A stretch of 32,207 nucleotides of DNA, taken from NCBI GenBank assembly GCA_027448765.1, contig DAIDMV010000006.1, positions 1-32,207 of the forward strand. The letters are read 5' to 3'. The stretch comes from a bacterium (GTDB taxonomy: Bacteria; Patescibacteriota; Saccharimonadia; Saccharimonadales; UBA4665). A model generated the notes under the pieces. The model did not search any database. It saw nothing but the letters and a program-made list of their open reading frames with translations, and was not told the origin of the DNA. Each line of letters starts with the position of its first letter. Within the stretch, counting starts at the first letter, position 1. Both the position numbers and the translations under genes were made by a program. Of the stretch, positions 24,486 through 32,207 are shown in pieces.

Positions 24486-26473
24486 TGGTTTTTGCCTCTG
24501 TTTTATTAGGTAAATTAAGTTGGCAGGTTTTTCCAAAAGATATTGTCACGTTGGGTGCTTTTGTTTCTATTGTGGCGGGTGGTATTTTGGTGGCTGCTCT
24601 ACTGACTTATTTTAAGAAATGGGGATATTTGTGGCGTGAATGGCTGACTAATACTGATCATAAGAAAATTGGTGTTATGTATGTAATTTTATCGATATTG
24701 ATGTTGATACGTGGTGGCGTTGACGCCTTAATGATGCGGGCTCAACAAGCCACGGCTGTCGGGGCTTCTCATGGAGTTTTATCATCATCAACTTTCCAGC
24801 AAGTTTTTTCGGCTCACGGTACCATTATGATCTTTTTTGCTGCTATGGGTTTAATGTTTGGCATTATTAATTTAGTTGTTCCCTTGCAAATTGGAACTCG
24901 GGATGTAGCTTTCCCATTTTTGAATTTAACTAGTTTTTGGTTGTTCGCTGCTGGGGCAATTTTAATTAATTTATCACTTGGAATTGGTAGCTTTTCAGCT
25001 GCTGGTTGGTTAGCTTATCCGCCATTATCTGAATTAAAATATTCACCTTCAGTCGGGATTGATTATTGGATTTGGACTTTAGAGATTGCTGGAATTGGTA
25101 GTTTGATGTCTGGTATTAATTTTCTAACTACGATTATAAAAAATCGTGCACCTGGTATGACTTTAATGAAAATGCCCCTGTTTAGCTGGAGTGTCTTGTG
25201 TGCTATGTTTTTAGTAATTTTTGCTTTTCCAATTTTGACGGTGACGATTTCACTGTTGTTCTTGGATCGAACTTTAGGTACCCACTTTTTTACGGCTGGT
25301 GGCGGAGGCAACATGATGATGTATGTTAATTTAATTTGGGCTTGGGGACACCCAGAAGTTTATATTTTGATTTTGCCAGCTTTTGGTGTGTTTTCTGAAA
25401 TTGTCTCAACTTTTTCTCGCAAAAAATTATTTGGTTATAGAACAATGGTTTGGGCTTTAGCGGCCATCACGGTTTTATCGTTTTCGGTTTGGGTCCATCA
25501 TTTTTTCACCATGGGAGCTGGAGCTGATGTTAATGGTTTCTTTGGTATCATGACTATGATTATTGCAATTCCGACTGGTGTTAAAATCTTTAACTGGTTA
25601 TTTACGATGTACAAGGGTAAGATCCATTTTAATTCAGCGCTTTACTGGTTTTTTGGTTTTGTAATTTTATTTACTATAGGTGGAGTGGCTGGTGTTATTA
25701 TGGCTATTCCAGCGGCTGATTTCCAACTTCACAATAGTTTATTCTTAGTGGCTCATTTTCATACCATGATTGTCAGTGGTGTTCTATTTGGCTATTTTGC
25801 TGGTTTTACCTATTGGTTTCCAAAAATTTTTGGTTATAAATTAGATGAAAAATTAGGTATTAAAACTTTTTACCTATGGGTTATTGGTTTTATCTTAGCT
25901 TTCTTCCCACTTTATATTTTAGGCTTTTTGGGAGCTACTCGTCGGATTAATCATTATGCTGCTAATCTTGGTTGGCAACCTTTGTTTATAGTGGCTGGTA
26001 TTGGTGCTGTTATTATTGCTGGTGGTGTGGCTATGGGTGTTTGGCAACAAATTGTTAGTTATCGTCGGCGCCAAGAGTATAAAGATAAAACAGGTGATCC
26101 TTGGAATGGCCGAACAATTGAATGGTCAGTTCCTTCCCCGGCACCGTATTATAATTTTAAAGCTATTCCCGTCATTCATGATCGAGATGCTTTTTGGGTT
26201 GCCAAACAGAATCATCAAGCTTTAGTCTCAGATGATGATGTTGTTGATATTATCTTACCGAAACGAGCACCGGTTAGTTTTATTCTGGGTATGTGTGCTT
26301 TAGTTTTTGGTTTTGCTATGATTTGGCATATCTGGTGGTTAGTGATAGTTAGTTTAATTGCCTTTGTCGTGATTTTAATGGTTAGATTAAATGATGAAAA
26401 ACCCTATGAAGTTGTTACAGCTGAAGATATTTTAGCTCATGAAAAATCATTAAAAACAGGAAATGTGGTTTAA
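24485..26473 (+). CDS. cyoB: cytochrome bo3 quinol oxidase subunit I
   Basis: The 662-residue core subunit reduces O2 to water and pumps protons. The ATG at 24485 fits better than the GTG 3 nt earlier. All heme-copper ligands are present: H111 (low-spin heme), the WGHPEVY helix (CuB His, cross-linked Tyr and proton-loading Glu), VHHFFTMG (two CuB His) and AHFHTM (high-spin heme His). D140 in GTRDVAFP and the K-channel lysine in TGVKIFNW are conserved, so both proton paths look intact. Of the four E. coli quinol-site residues, R76, D80 and Q106 are kept, but the H98 equivalent is T103. It closely resembles E. coli CyoB overall. Confidence 0.97.
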   Translation: MVFASVLLGKLSWQVFPKDIVTLGAFVSIVAGGILVAALLTYFKKWGYLWREWLTNTDHKKIGVMYVILSILMLIRGGVDALMMRAQQATAVGASHGVLSSSTFQQVFSAHGTIMIFFAAMGLMFGIINLVVPLQIGTRDVAFPFLNLTSFWLFAAGAILINLSLGIGSFSAAGWLAYPPLSELKYSPSVGIDYWIWTLEIAGIGSLMSGINFLTTIIKNRAPGMTLMKMPLFSWSVLCAMFLVIFAFPILTVTISLLFLDRTLGTHFFTAGGGGNMMMYVNLIWAWGHPEVYILILPAFGVFSEIVSTFSRKKLFGYRTMVWALAAITVLSFSVWVHHFFTMGAGADVNGFFGIMTMIIAIPTGVKIFNWLFTMYKGKIHFNSALYWFFGFVILFTIGGVAGVIMAIPAADFQLHNSLFLVAHFHTMIVSGVLFGYFAGFTYWFPKIFGYKLDEKLGIKTFYLWVIGFILAFFPLYILGFLGATRRINHYAANLGWQPLFIVAGIGAVIIAGGVAMGVWQQIVSYRRRQEYKDKTGDPWNGRTIEWSVPSPAPYYNFKAIPVIHDRDAFWVAKQNHQALVSDDDVVDIILPKRAPVSFILGMCALVFGFAMIWHIWWLVIVSLIAFVVILMVRLNDEKPYEVVTAEDILAHEKSLKTGNVV

Positions 26474-27109
26474 ATGGATGAATTAGAAGTTAAAACAATT
26501 AGTCATAAAAAATTGCTGAATCGTTTATATAAAAAAGAAGCTCCTAAGTTTTTTGAAACAGCTAGTTTTGGTTTTTTTGTTTATTTAATGACAGATCTAG
26601 TTTTATTTGCTAGTTTGTTTGCTGTTTATGCTGTCTTAGAGGGTAATACTTTTGGTGGACCGTCAGGGCAACAAATCTTTAATCTTAACAATGTTTTGAT
26701 TGAAACTCTAGCTTTATTAACTTCTTCTTTCACCATGGGGTTAGCAATATTATCGATGAAGAAAGGCCATCGCAACAAAGTTTTGCTTTATTTGGTGATT
26801 AGCTTTTTGTTGGGCGCAGTTTTTTTGACAATTGAGATGAATGAATTTAGTCATTTAATTTCAATTGGTGATAGTTGGCGACGAAGTGGTTTTCTGTCAG
26901 CTTTTTTTGTCTTGGTTGGCACTCACGGCTTACATATTACGGTTGGCCTGATTTGGATGGCTATTATGTTTTTTAAAGTTTTAAAATCTGGTTTATCTGA
27001 ATCTAATGCTAGACGCTTAACTCTAATGAGTATGTTCTGGCATTTCTTAGATATAGTTTGGATCTTTATCTTTACAATTGTTTATCTTTATGGAGTACTT
27101 GGTCTATGA
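26474..27109 (+). CDS. cyoC: cytochrome bo3 quinol oxidase subunit III
   Basis: The 211-residue protein has five membrane helices and no cofactor. FFETASFGFFVYLMTDLVLFASLF opens the domain (split as FFETASFGFFVYLMTD and LVLFASLF). VGTHGLHITVGLIWM and SMFWHFLDIVWIFIFTIVYL are the heme-copper oxidase subunit III signatures. It stabilises subunit I and its proton uptake. The ATG follows the cyoB TAA directly, and the TGA overlaps the cyoD ATG by 4 nt. Confidence 0.95.
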   Translation: MDELEVKTISHKKLLNRLYKKEAPKFFETASFGFFVYLMTDLVLFASLFAVYAVLEGNTFGGPSGQQIFNLNNVLIETLALLTSSFTMGLAILSMKKGHRNKVLLYLVISFLLGAVFLTIEMNEFSHLISIGDSWRRSGFLSAFFVLVGTHGLHITVGLIWMAIMFFKVLKSGLSESNARRLTLMSMFWHFLDIVWIFIFTIVYLYGVLGL

Positions 27110-27483
27110 GTCAAATTAAATCATATAATCAGCACAATAAACTAGAAGCTAACTTTAAGACTTATTTAATTGGTTTTATATTGTCGTTATTTTTTACCTT
27201 GTCGGCTTATTTTATAACTATTAAACATGCCTTCACTAAAGATACAATCATTGTTTTAATTAGCCTAGCTGCTGTCATTCAGTTCGCTATTCAGTTACTA
27301 TTTTTCTTACATCTTGGCAAGGAATCACGACCGCGATATCGTCTACTAGTTTTTTCTATTATGTTGTTGATAGTTCTAATTCTAGTAATTGGATCTTTAT
27401 GGATTATGTCTAATTTAAATCACAACATGACCATTAAGCAAATGGAAGAATATATGGTTCAGCAAGGTAATGGAGGTATATAA
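27106..27483 (+). CDS. cyoD: cytochrome bo3 quinol oxidase subunit IV
   Basis: The 125-residue protein starts at the ATG at 27106, overlapping the cyoC stop by 4 nt; the longer frame beginning in cyoC is not needed. It has three membrane helices. The QLLFFLHLGKESRPR stretch after helix 2 matches the CyoD pattern. It assists assembly of the CuB/heme site in subunit I. The C-terminus ends QQGNGGI, and those codons supply the GGAGG ribosome site for cyoE. Confidence 0.92.
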   Translation: MSQIKSYNQHNKLEANFKTYLIGFILSLFFTLSAYFITIKHAFTKDTIIVLISLAAVIQFAIQLLFFLHLGKESRPRYRLLVFSIMLLIVLILVIGSLWIMSNLNHNMTIKQMEEYMVQQGNGGI

Positions 27484-28343
27484 TTGACCGGTTTAAGCAT
27501 TATTATCAGTTAACTAAACCAGGCATTATCTACGCCAATACTTTAACAGCTTTGGCTGGTTATATGGTCGCGGCAAATTTACATCTTCAGTTAATTCATT
27601 TGATTGGTTTAATTTTAGGTACTGGTCTTTTGATTGCTAGCGCCTGTGTCTTTAATAATTACCTTGATATTAATATTGATCAGAAAATGGAAAGAACGGC
27701 TCAGCGGCAACTAGTAACCGGATTAATTACAACTAAAAACGCGATTATTTTTGCTTTAATTTTATTGATTATTTCTTTAAGTATTTTATTGATTTTGACT
27801 AATTTAACTGTTTTCTTTCTTGGGTTAGTGTCGTTTATTTTTTACGTTATTATTTACGGTTATTTTAAGCGCCATTCAATTTATGGTACTTTAATTGGAA
27901 CCATTCCGGGTGCTGCTTCATTAGCGGCCGGTTATTTAGCTAAGAATGATCAACTATCGTTAGTTTTATTGTTTTTAGTTTTAATCATGATAGTTTGGCA
28001 ATTAGCTCATTTTTATGCCATTAGTATTTATCGCTATGATGATTATAAGCAAGCTAATTTACCAGTTTGGTCGGTCGTCAAAGGCCTAAATAAAACTAAA
28101 AATCAAATCATAATTAATCAAGTTTTATTAGTTGTTGTTAGTTTGGCTTTTGTTTTCTTGTCTAGTCAGTTAAAATTTTTTGGTCTTATATTTGGTATCG
28201 TGACGCTTGGTTGGCTAATTTATGGTCTGAGATTACTGAATAAAATTAAAATTAAATTATGGGCTCGAAAGATTTTTATTAGTTCTTTGGTGGTTAATTT
28301 AATCTTTATATTTTTGTTAATTTTTAATTTTTTAATTAAGTAG
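27483..28343 (+). CDS. cyoE: protoheme IX farnesyltransferase, apparent ATT start
   Basis: CyoE converts heme B to heme O, the cofactor of the high-spin site in CyoB. The family's N-terminus (HYYQLTKPGI) is encoded in this frame upstream of every ATG, GTG or useful TTG. The only suitable codon is ATT at 27483, 6 nt after GGAGG (27472-27476) and sharing one base with the cyoD TAA. This gives 286 residues, the normal length. UbiA motifs are present: NNYLDINIDQKMERT (first Asp-rich motif, near residue 55) and YRYDDYKQANLPVW (second). A start at the ATG at 27552 would lose the first conserved helix. Confidence 0.9.
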   Translation: MDRFKHYYQLTKPGIIYANTLTALAGYMVAANLHLQLIHLIGLILGTGLLIASACVFNNYLDINIDQKMERTAQRQLVTGLITTKNAIIFALILLIISLSILLILTNLTVFFLGLVSFIFYVIIYGYFKRHSIYGTLIGTIPGAASLAAGYLAKNDQLSLVLLFLVLIMIVWQLAHFYAISIYRYDDYKQANLPVWSVVKGLNKTKNQIIINQVLLVVVSLAFVFLSSQLKFFGLIFGIVTLGWLIYGLRLLNKIKIKLWARKIFISSLVVNLIFIFLLIFNFLIK

Positions 28344-29361
28344 TTTTAACTAACTTATCTTTTAATTGTTTAAAGTAAATTTTAACTGTCGTACCGTCAT
28401 GAATTTGGCTGGATATAACAATATTGGCTTGGTTGATATCCGCAATCATTTTGGCGATAGACAAACCAATGCCATAGCCTTCAGTTGTTTTATTTCTGGA
28501 GTTATCGGCTCGATAAAATTTATCAAAAATGTGTTTCAGGGTTTCTTTGTCCATGCCCTCTCCATGATCTTTAACTTCAATCACGATTTGATGATTTTCA
28601 ATATAATGATTAATATCAATAGTGGAATTTTTGGGACTATATTTGTTGGCGTTGTCTAGGATAATAGTCATTAATTGGATGATCGATTCTTGATTGACAT
28701 AAATTAATAATTTCTTTTTTGAGGCTGTAAAATTAATCTTATTATCTCGATTTTTAATAATTGGATTTAATTGTTTGACAGCTGCTGTAATTATTTTTTC
28801 AGAATCAGCTAAATTAAAATCGACTTGGGATTCTGATGATTCTAGTTTAGATAGCTTAAGAATATTATTGATTAAGTTTTCAATTTTATCGATTTCTTCT
28901 AGGTTAGAGCTAATAGTGCTTGATAGAGTGTCGATATTTTTTTTCGGATCCAATAAAGCAATTTCACTTTCCATTTTAAGGGCTGTTAGGGGTGTTCTTA
29001 ATTCATGACTGACGTTAGAAGTAAATAATTTTTCTTGTTGGTGACTAAGTTCAATTGGCTTTAGGGTGATTCGAGCTAAAAAGTAACTAGCAAATCCAGC
29101 TGCCGCTAGGACAATTAAATTAAAAATTATTAAGCGAATGATAATGACATGATCCCCGCTTAAAAGATCTTGATGGGGATGAAGAACTGGTTCACTGTAA
29201 ATAATTGGAAAGTGTGCGTGAATTCTGGCTGTTTCCCGCTTAATTTCTTCTAGTAATTGAGTCGAAGTGATGTTATACAGAATGACTGAAAAAATAATAC
29301 TAATCGTCATAACGATAGCTAAGTACCAAAGAGTTAATTTTGTATAGGCTGATTTAAACAT
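28336..29361 (-). CDS. sensor histidine kinase of an OmpR-type two-component system
   Basis: The 341-residue kinase starts at ATG 29361, 5 nt after the regulator's stop. A TTG 12 nt earlier overlaps that stop. Two membrane helices (about 10-29 and 72-96) flank a short extracytoplasmic loop of about 40 residues. The phosphoacceptor H119 lies in NVSHELRTPLTALKME. The ATPase domain has the N box (LDNANKYS), G1 (VKDHGEGMD), the F box (IFDKFYRAD) and G2 (GYGIGLSIAK). No HAMP or PAS is obvious. The signal is unknown. Its last 8 bp overlap the convergent cyoE end. Confidence 0.93.
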   Translation of the reverse strand: MFKSAYTKLTLWYLAIVMTISIIFSVILYNITSTQLLEEIKRETARIHAHFPIIYSEPVLHPHQDLLSGDHVIIIRLIIFNLIVLAAAGFASYFLARITLKPIELSHQQEKLFTSNVSHELRTPLTALKMESEIALLDPKKNIDTLSSTISSNLEEIDKIENLINNILKLSKLESSESQVDFNLADSEKIITAAVKQLNPIIKNRDNKINFTASKKKLLIYVNQESIIQLMTIILDNANKYSPKNSTIDINHYIENHQIVIEVKDHGEGMDKETLKHIFDKFYRADNSRNKTTEGYGIGLSIAKMIADINQANIVISSQIHDGTTVKIYFKQLKDKLVKTT

Positions 29362-29366
29362 ATTAT

Positions 29367-30050
29367 TTAGCAATCAAGAATATAACCAAAGCCTCGTTTT
29401 GTTTTAATAATTGGTTCAGAGTTTTTAAATTGATCTTGATCTTCAAGCTTCTTTCTAAGATAGCCAATATAAACTTCAACAGTATTTAATAAAATATCTG
29501 ATTCTTCGTTCCAAACATGATCAATAATCATTTCTTTGGTGACGACTTGTTTGGGATGACGCATTAAATACTCTAATAACATAAATTCTTTGTGGGTTAA
29601 GTTAATAATTTTATCATCTCTTTTAACAGTATAATTAATACTATCTAGAGACAACGGACCAACTTCTAGTTTATTGTTAATATTTTGTTTCGGTCGACGT
29701 AAAAGAGCTCTGACACGAGCAATTAATTCATCAAAAGCAAATGGCTTGACCAAATAATCATCGGCACCAGCATTTAAGCCCTCAACTTTATCACCCAAGG
29801 TACCACGAGCTGTTAGCATGATAATTGGCACTGAGTTTTTTTCTTCTCTTAAGATTTTACAAATTTCAATACCGTCTTTTGAACCTGGCAACATCCGATC
29901 TAGAACAATTAAATCATAAACTGAATCTTTGGCATAAGCTAAGCCATCATCACCATCATAAACACTGTCAACGACGTAACCTTTTAACTCTAAACCTTGT
30001 TTGATGGCTCGAGCAATTTTTGGTTCATCTTCTATCACTAGTATGCGCAT
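29367..30050 (-). CDS. OmpR/PhoB-family response regulator
   Basis: The 227-residue regulator has a receiver domain with acidic pocket E7-D8-E9, phospho-acceptor D51 (IVLDRMLPG), T80 and K102 (YLVKPF). The C-terminal winged helix shows LTHKEFMLLEYLMRHP, NTVEVYIGYLRKKL and IKTKRGFGYIL. Phosphorylation by the adjoining kinase should change DNA binding. The targets are unknown; the position between cyo and the cell-wall hydrolase leaves both as candidates. A TATGAT -10 lies 6 nt before the ATG. Confidence 0.95.
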   Translation of the reverse strand: MRILVIEDEPKIARAIKQGLELKGYVVDSVYDGDDGLAYAKDSVYDLIVLDRMLPGSKDGIEICKILREEKNSVPIIMLTARGTLGDKVEGLNAGADDYLVKPFAFDELIARVRALLRRPKQNINNKLEVGPLSLDSINYTVKRDDKIINLTHKEFMLLEYLMRHPKQVVTKEMIIDHVWNEESDILLNTVEVYIGYLRKKLEDQDQFKNSEPIIKTKRGFGYILDC

Positions 30051-30056
30051 TTTACT

Positions 30057-30062
30057 ATCATA
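30057..30062 (-). promoter_or_regulatory. -10 box of the two-component operon
   Basis: TATGAT on the minus strand lies exactly 6 nt before the response-regulator ATG, predicting a leaderless transcript. No good -35 is visible. Confidence 0.55.
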
Positions 30063-30119
30063 ATACTCTAGTATTAAAAATTACTGAAAAATTAGACTTT
30101 ATTTTTCTCGATTAAATTG

Positions 30120-30125
30120 TATAAT
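30120..30125 (+). promoter_or_regulatory. possible promoter for the lectin-CHAP gene
   Basis: TATAAT here would give a leader of about 53 nt that includes a complete 8-codon ORF (30151-30177). A weaker TAAGAT (30175-30180), 4 nt before the ATG at 30185 with ATGACT 18 nt upstream, is an alternative. Confidence 0.35.
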
Positions 30126-30184
30126 CAACTATAGAATCAAAAACAAAAATATGACTAAAAAAATTAACTTAATTTAAGATTAGT

Positions 30185-31200
30185 ATGTTTTTAAATCATC
30201 AACATATTCAATCGAAGGACAACAATTTAAAAGTAATTCATGATTACTTTTTTAAGCGGTTAATTATTATTAGCTTAGTAGCGATAGTTTTAATTTTAAT
30301 TTTCGGAACTTATTCTTCAATGGCTGATAATAACATTAATTTAAAGTTTATTGATAATTTAGCTACTAATCAGTGTTTGGATTACACGACTAATCAAAAG
30401 ATTAAGTCAACTAAGGTTAATTTAACTAGTTGTCAGCCAGTTAATACTCAAGCTTTTTACGCTCAAGCTGGATTTATTCATAGTGGTCAGGATTGCTTGA
30501 ATGTGACTAAAAAAACTAATTTTACTTTTAATTTAGAGAATTGTAATCAGAATCCATCAGAAGTTTTTTTGGTTAGTGGTAATAATTTATTTAGTCCACT
30601 CTATCAAAAATGTTTAGCTAATCAACGTAGCCAATTAACTCTAACGTCTTTAAAAACTCTCAGCAAAATTGGCAGTTTAAACAACAAATTAATAATAAAA
30701 TTAATTCGATTCAAGGTCTTAGTTGTCCGGCTACATTAACTTTAAATCACCAAATCAGTTGTCAAGCGATGATGCAGTGGAATGTTTGGCATCAACCAAA
30801 ATCTAATCATTTGCAACTGCTTAATAAATACACTGATGGTTTTGGTTTAGAAGAATGGTGTGCTGATTTTGTGAGTTATATTTATAAAGCTAGTGGCGCT
30901 CCTTTTACGACTGGTCAAAGAAATGGTTGGGATGAATACAATGCTAATTATATTGCTAATCAGGCTATTTTTAGTCAATATTCAGCTCAATACTATAAAC
31001 CTCAAGCTGGTGATGTAGCCTTTTTTGATTATCCGGGCGGACACGTTGAGATTGTAGTGGTTGGTGGCACCAAGCCAACTTTTATTTATGGTGATTCAGC
31101 TCAGCTTGATCCTCAAACCGGTAATGGTAATATGGCCGCGAATAACATTCTTTCGGACGGTCAATTTGGCCAAGTGATCTATTATTTATCACCAAATTAA
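30185..31200 (+). CDS. membrane-anchored ricin-lectin/CHAP peptidoglycan hydrolase, with a -1 frameshift
   Basis: Two overlapping frames make one protein. Frame 1 (30185-30739) encodes a signal-anchor helix (about residues 25-43) and most of a ricin-type beta-trefoil with CLDY and CLNV repeats. Frame 2 (up to 31200) encodes the last trefoil repeat (QQNWQF, the QxW motif) and a CHAP domain with catalytic WCADFV cysteine and GGHVEIV histidine. A -1 shift at T-TTA-AAA (30649-30655) joins them cleanly into about 338 residues. Unshifted, frame 1 ends at 184 residues and lacks the enzyme. CHAP domains act as amidases or endopeptidases on peptidoglycan; a lectin plus hydrolase at the surface suits wall turnover or attack on a host or rival. 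A simple indel or sequencing error is the alternative. Confidence 0.7.
30649..30655 (+). other. slippery heptamer T TTA AAA at the frame junction
   Basis: The heptamer is in the correct phase for -1 slippage and lies at the point where homology passes from frame 1 to frame 2. It is followed by two further A's or bases of an A5 run (30652-30656), so loss of one A from an A6 run would give the same picture. No strong downstream stem is visible. Confidence 0.5.
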
Positions 31201-31214
31201 TAAAAGGATATGTC

Positions 31215-32207
31215 ATGTTTAATCTATTTGCAGCTGTAATCAACTTAAATCACCCCGATAGTTATTTAAATTATTCTTTTCTATCAATTTCGTTAGCTAA
31301 TTTAATTTTAATTATTATCATGTTAGTTATTTTTGGCTTAGCTGTTAGTTTACCTTTTCCTGGTAATAAAAAACATAAAGACGAGAACATTAAGCAGCCA
31401 GATAATTTAAAATTAAGTTCTGATCAGCTAGCCCCCATTGCTAATGGTTTATGGACTTATAAATTACGCCGTATTTGGCTAAAATTTTTACCACCAGAAA
31501 AAATGTTGCCTGATTCTCAACCGGCTTATGTTTCGTCTTGGATTTATGTCTTTGGTGTCGCTTCTCTAGCTGCTTTAGGTATGGCTATCATTTCTGGTTT
31601 ATGTCTAGCTATTGGTGGTGTAGATTGGTGGCACACCAGTCAGGTCGGTCATTTTGTTAATAGTGTTCATTTATGGAGTGTTGAAGCTTTTATGGCATTC
31701 TTGGTGATTCATCTTTGGGGAAAATTTTGGTTAGCTTCATGGCGCGGTAAACGAGCTTTAACCTGGATGACAGGTGTTTTAGCGTTCTTGGTTTCTATTG
31801 TAGAAGCTTTTACAGGATATTTATCTCAGCAAAATTTTAGTTCTCAGTGGATTGCAACTAATGGTAAAGATGCTTTTAACGCTCTTGGTGTCGGTAGTTT
31901 TTTTAATTTGATGAATTTTGGTCAAATGATTCTTTGGCATGTGGTATTAATACCACTTGTTTTAGTTGTGATTGTGGCGATTCATATTATTTTGGTTAGA
32001 ATTAGAGGTGTTTCTCATCCCTTGCCACTGAAAAGGCCAAAAACTGCGCAACAAAAGTTATTAGTCAAAAAAGCAGACAGTCAAGAATGGACTGGTCCAA
32101 ACCGTCGTTACGATATTTTAAAAGAAGGCACAATTGCCTTTGTGATTGTTTTTGTTTTAGTGATAGGTTTAGCCTTTCTATTATCTTCTCCTGATAAGCC
32201 ACCAGTT
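31215..32207 (+). CDS. cytochrome b of a bc/b6f-type complex (partial, 3' end missing)
   Basis: An AAAGGA site precedes ATG 31215, and the frame stays open to the window end (331 codons). After a leading helix (about 27-48) and a polar stretch, four hydrophobic helices form a cytochrome b N-terminal domain. Heme ligand pairs are H152/H166 (VHLWSVEAFMAFLVIH) and H242/H257 (LWHVVLIPLVLVVIVAIH). Thirteen residues separate the first pair and 14 the second; the latter is the cytochrome b6 spacing. A further helix (about 310-326) is beginning at the end. It should move electrons from quinol across the membrane with a Rieske partner, not seen here. It follows the lectin-CHAP gene by 14 nt. Confidence 0.82.
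   Translation, partial: MFNLFAAVINLNHPDSYLNYSFLSISLANLILIIIMLVIFGLAVSLPFPGNKKHKDENIKQPDNLKLSSDQLAPIANGLWTYKLRRIWLKFLPPEKMLPDSQPAYVSSWIYVFGVASLAALGMAIISGLCLAIGGVDWWHTSQVGHFVNSVHLWSVEAFMAFLVIHLWGKFWLASWRGKRALTWMTGVLAFLVSIVEAFTGYLSQQNFSSQWIATNGKDAFNALGVGSFFNLMNFGQMILWHVVLIPLVLVVIVAIHIILVRIRGVSHPLPLKRPKTAQQKLLVKKADSQEWTGPNRRYDILKEGTIAFVIVFVLVIGLAFLLSSPDKPPV

Noticed and set aside
27058-27105. N-terminal extension of cyoD inside cyoC
   Set aside because: The ATG at 27106 forms a standard ATGA overlap with the cyoC stop and gives a CyoD-like length.
30151-30177. 8-codon ORF before the lectin-CHAP gene, as a possible attenuator leader peptide
   Set aside because: No run of regulatory codons and no terminator/antiterminator hairpins are visible.

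Overview
The window reads as an AT-rich chromosome fragment of a small-genome ultrasmall bacterium, most likely a Candidatus Saccharibacteria (TM7/Patescibacteria) member. This is an inference from gene content, short intergenic gaps, a short ATP synthase delta subunit, a serine-recombinase remnant running into a tRNA 3' end, and the Cyo plus NDH-2 plus F-ATPase combination reported for some free-living Saccharibacteria. TGA is used as an ordinary stop (atpB, atpF, cyoA, cyoC and others), so the UGA=Gly code of Gracilibacteria/SR1 does not apply.

Region 1 (1-4634) is an accessory island abutting tRNA-Asn(GTT) on the minus strand. It holds the tail of a small unknown gene, an AAA+/DUF4143 ATPase, a related small ORF, a CopG/PIN toxin-antitoxin pair, a broken histidine phosphatase, a frameshifted serine-recombinase C-terminus, a second (RelE/ParE) toxin-antitoxin pair and a metallophosphatase. 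Copies of the tRNA-Asn 3' end at 2981-3006 and about 4468-4482 suggest repeated integration at this tRNA.

Region 2 (4676-8860) holds chromosomal genes: smpB overlapping a membrane-anchored GH-A-type glycosidase, a divergent family-2 glycosyltransferase, a diacylglycerol-kinase-like lipid kinase, a CobO/CobA-type adenosyltransferase and a glutaredoxin.

Region 3 (8929-15509) is a complete F1Fo ATP synthase operon in the order atpZ/I-B-E-F-H-A-G-D-C. It is followed by an aquaporin-like channel with a lysine-rich tail.

Region 4 (16393-28343) is a respiratory block. NDH-2 (with a UvrD-like helicase-nuclease behind it) is divergent from an FAD-linked lactate/glycolate-type dehydrogenase. Next come an internally duplicated membrane protein and cyoABCDE for a bo3-type quinol oxidase. 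The genes make sense together: two single-protein dehydrogenases reduce quinone, Cyo oxidises quinol and pumps protons, and the ATP synthase uses or maintains the gradient. No quinone or early heme biosynthesis gene is visible here.

Region 5 (28336-32207) has an OmpR-type two-component system, a membrane-anchored ricin-lectin/CHAP cell-wall hydrolase split by a -1 frameshift, and a cytochrome b of the bc/b6f family that runs off the window end.

The most striking cross-cutting signal is regulatory. Many genes have a -10 hexamer exactly 6 nt before the start codon and no Shine-Dalgarno, which predicts leaderless mRNAs. Other candidates for closer study are an apparent ATT start for cyoE, a changed quinol-site residue in CyoB, and a cytochrome b with b6-type histidine spacing.
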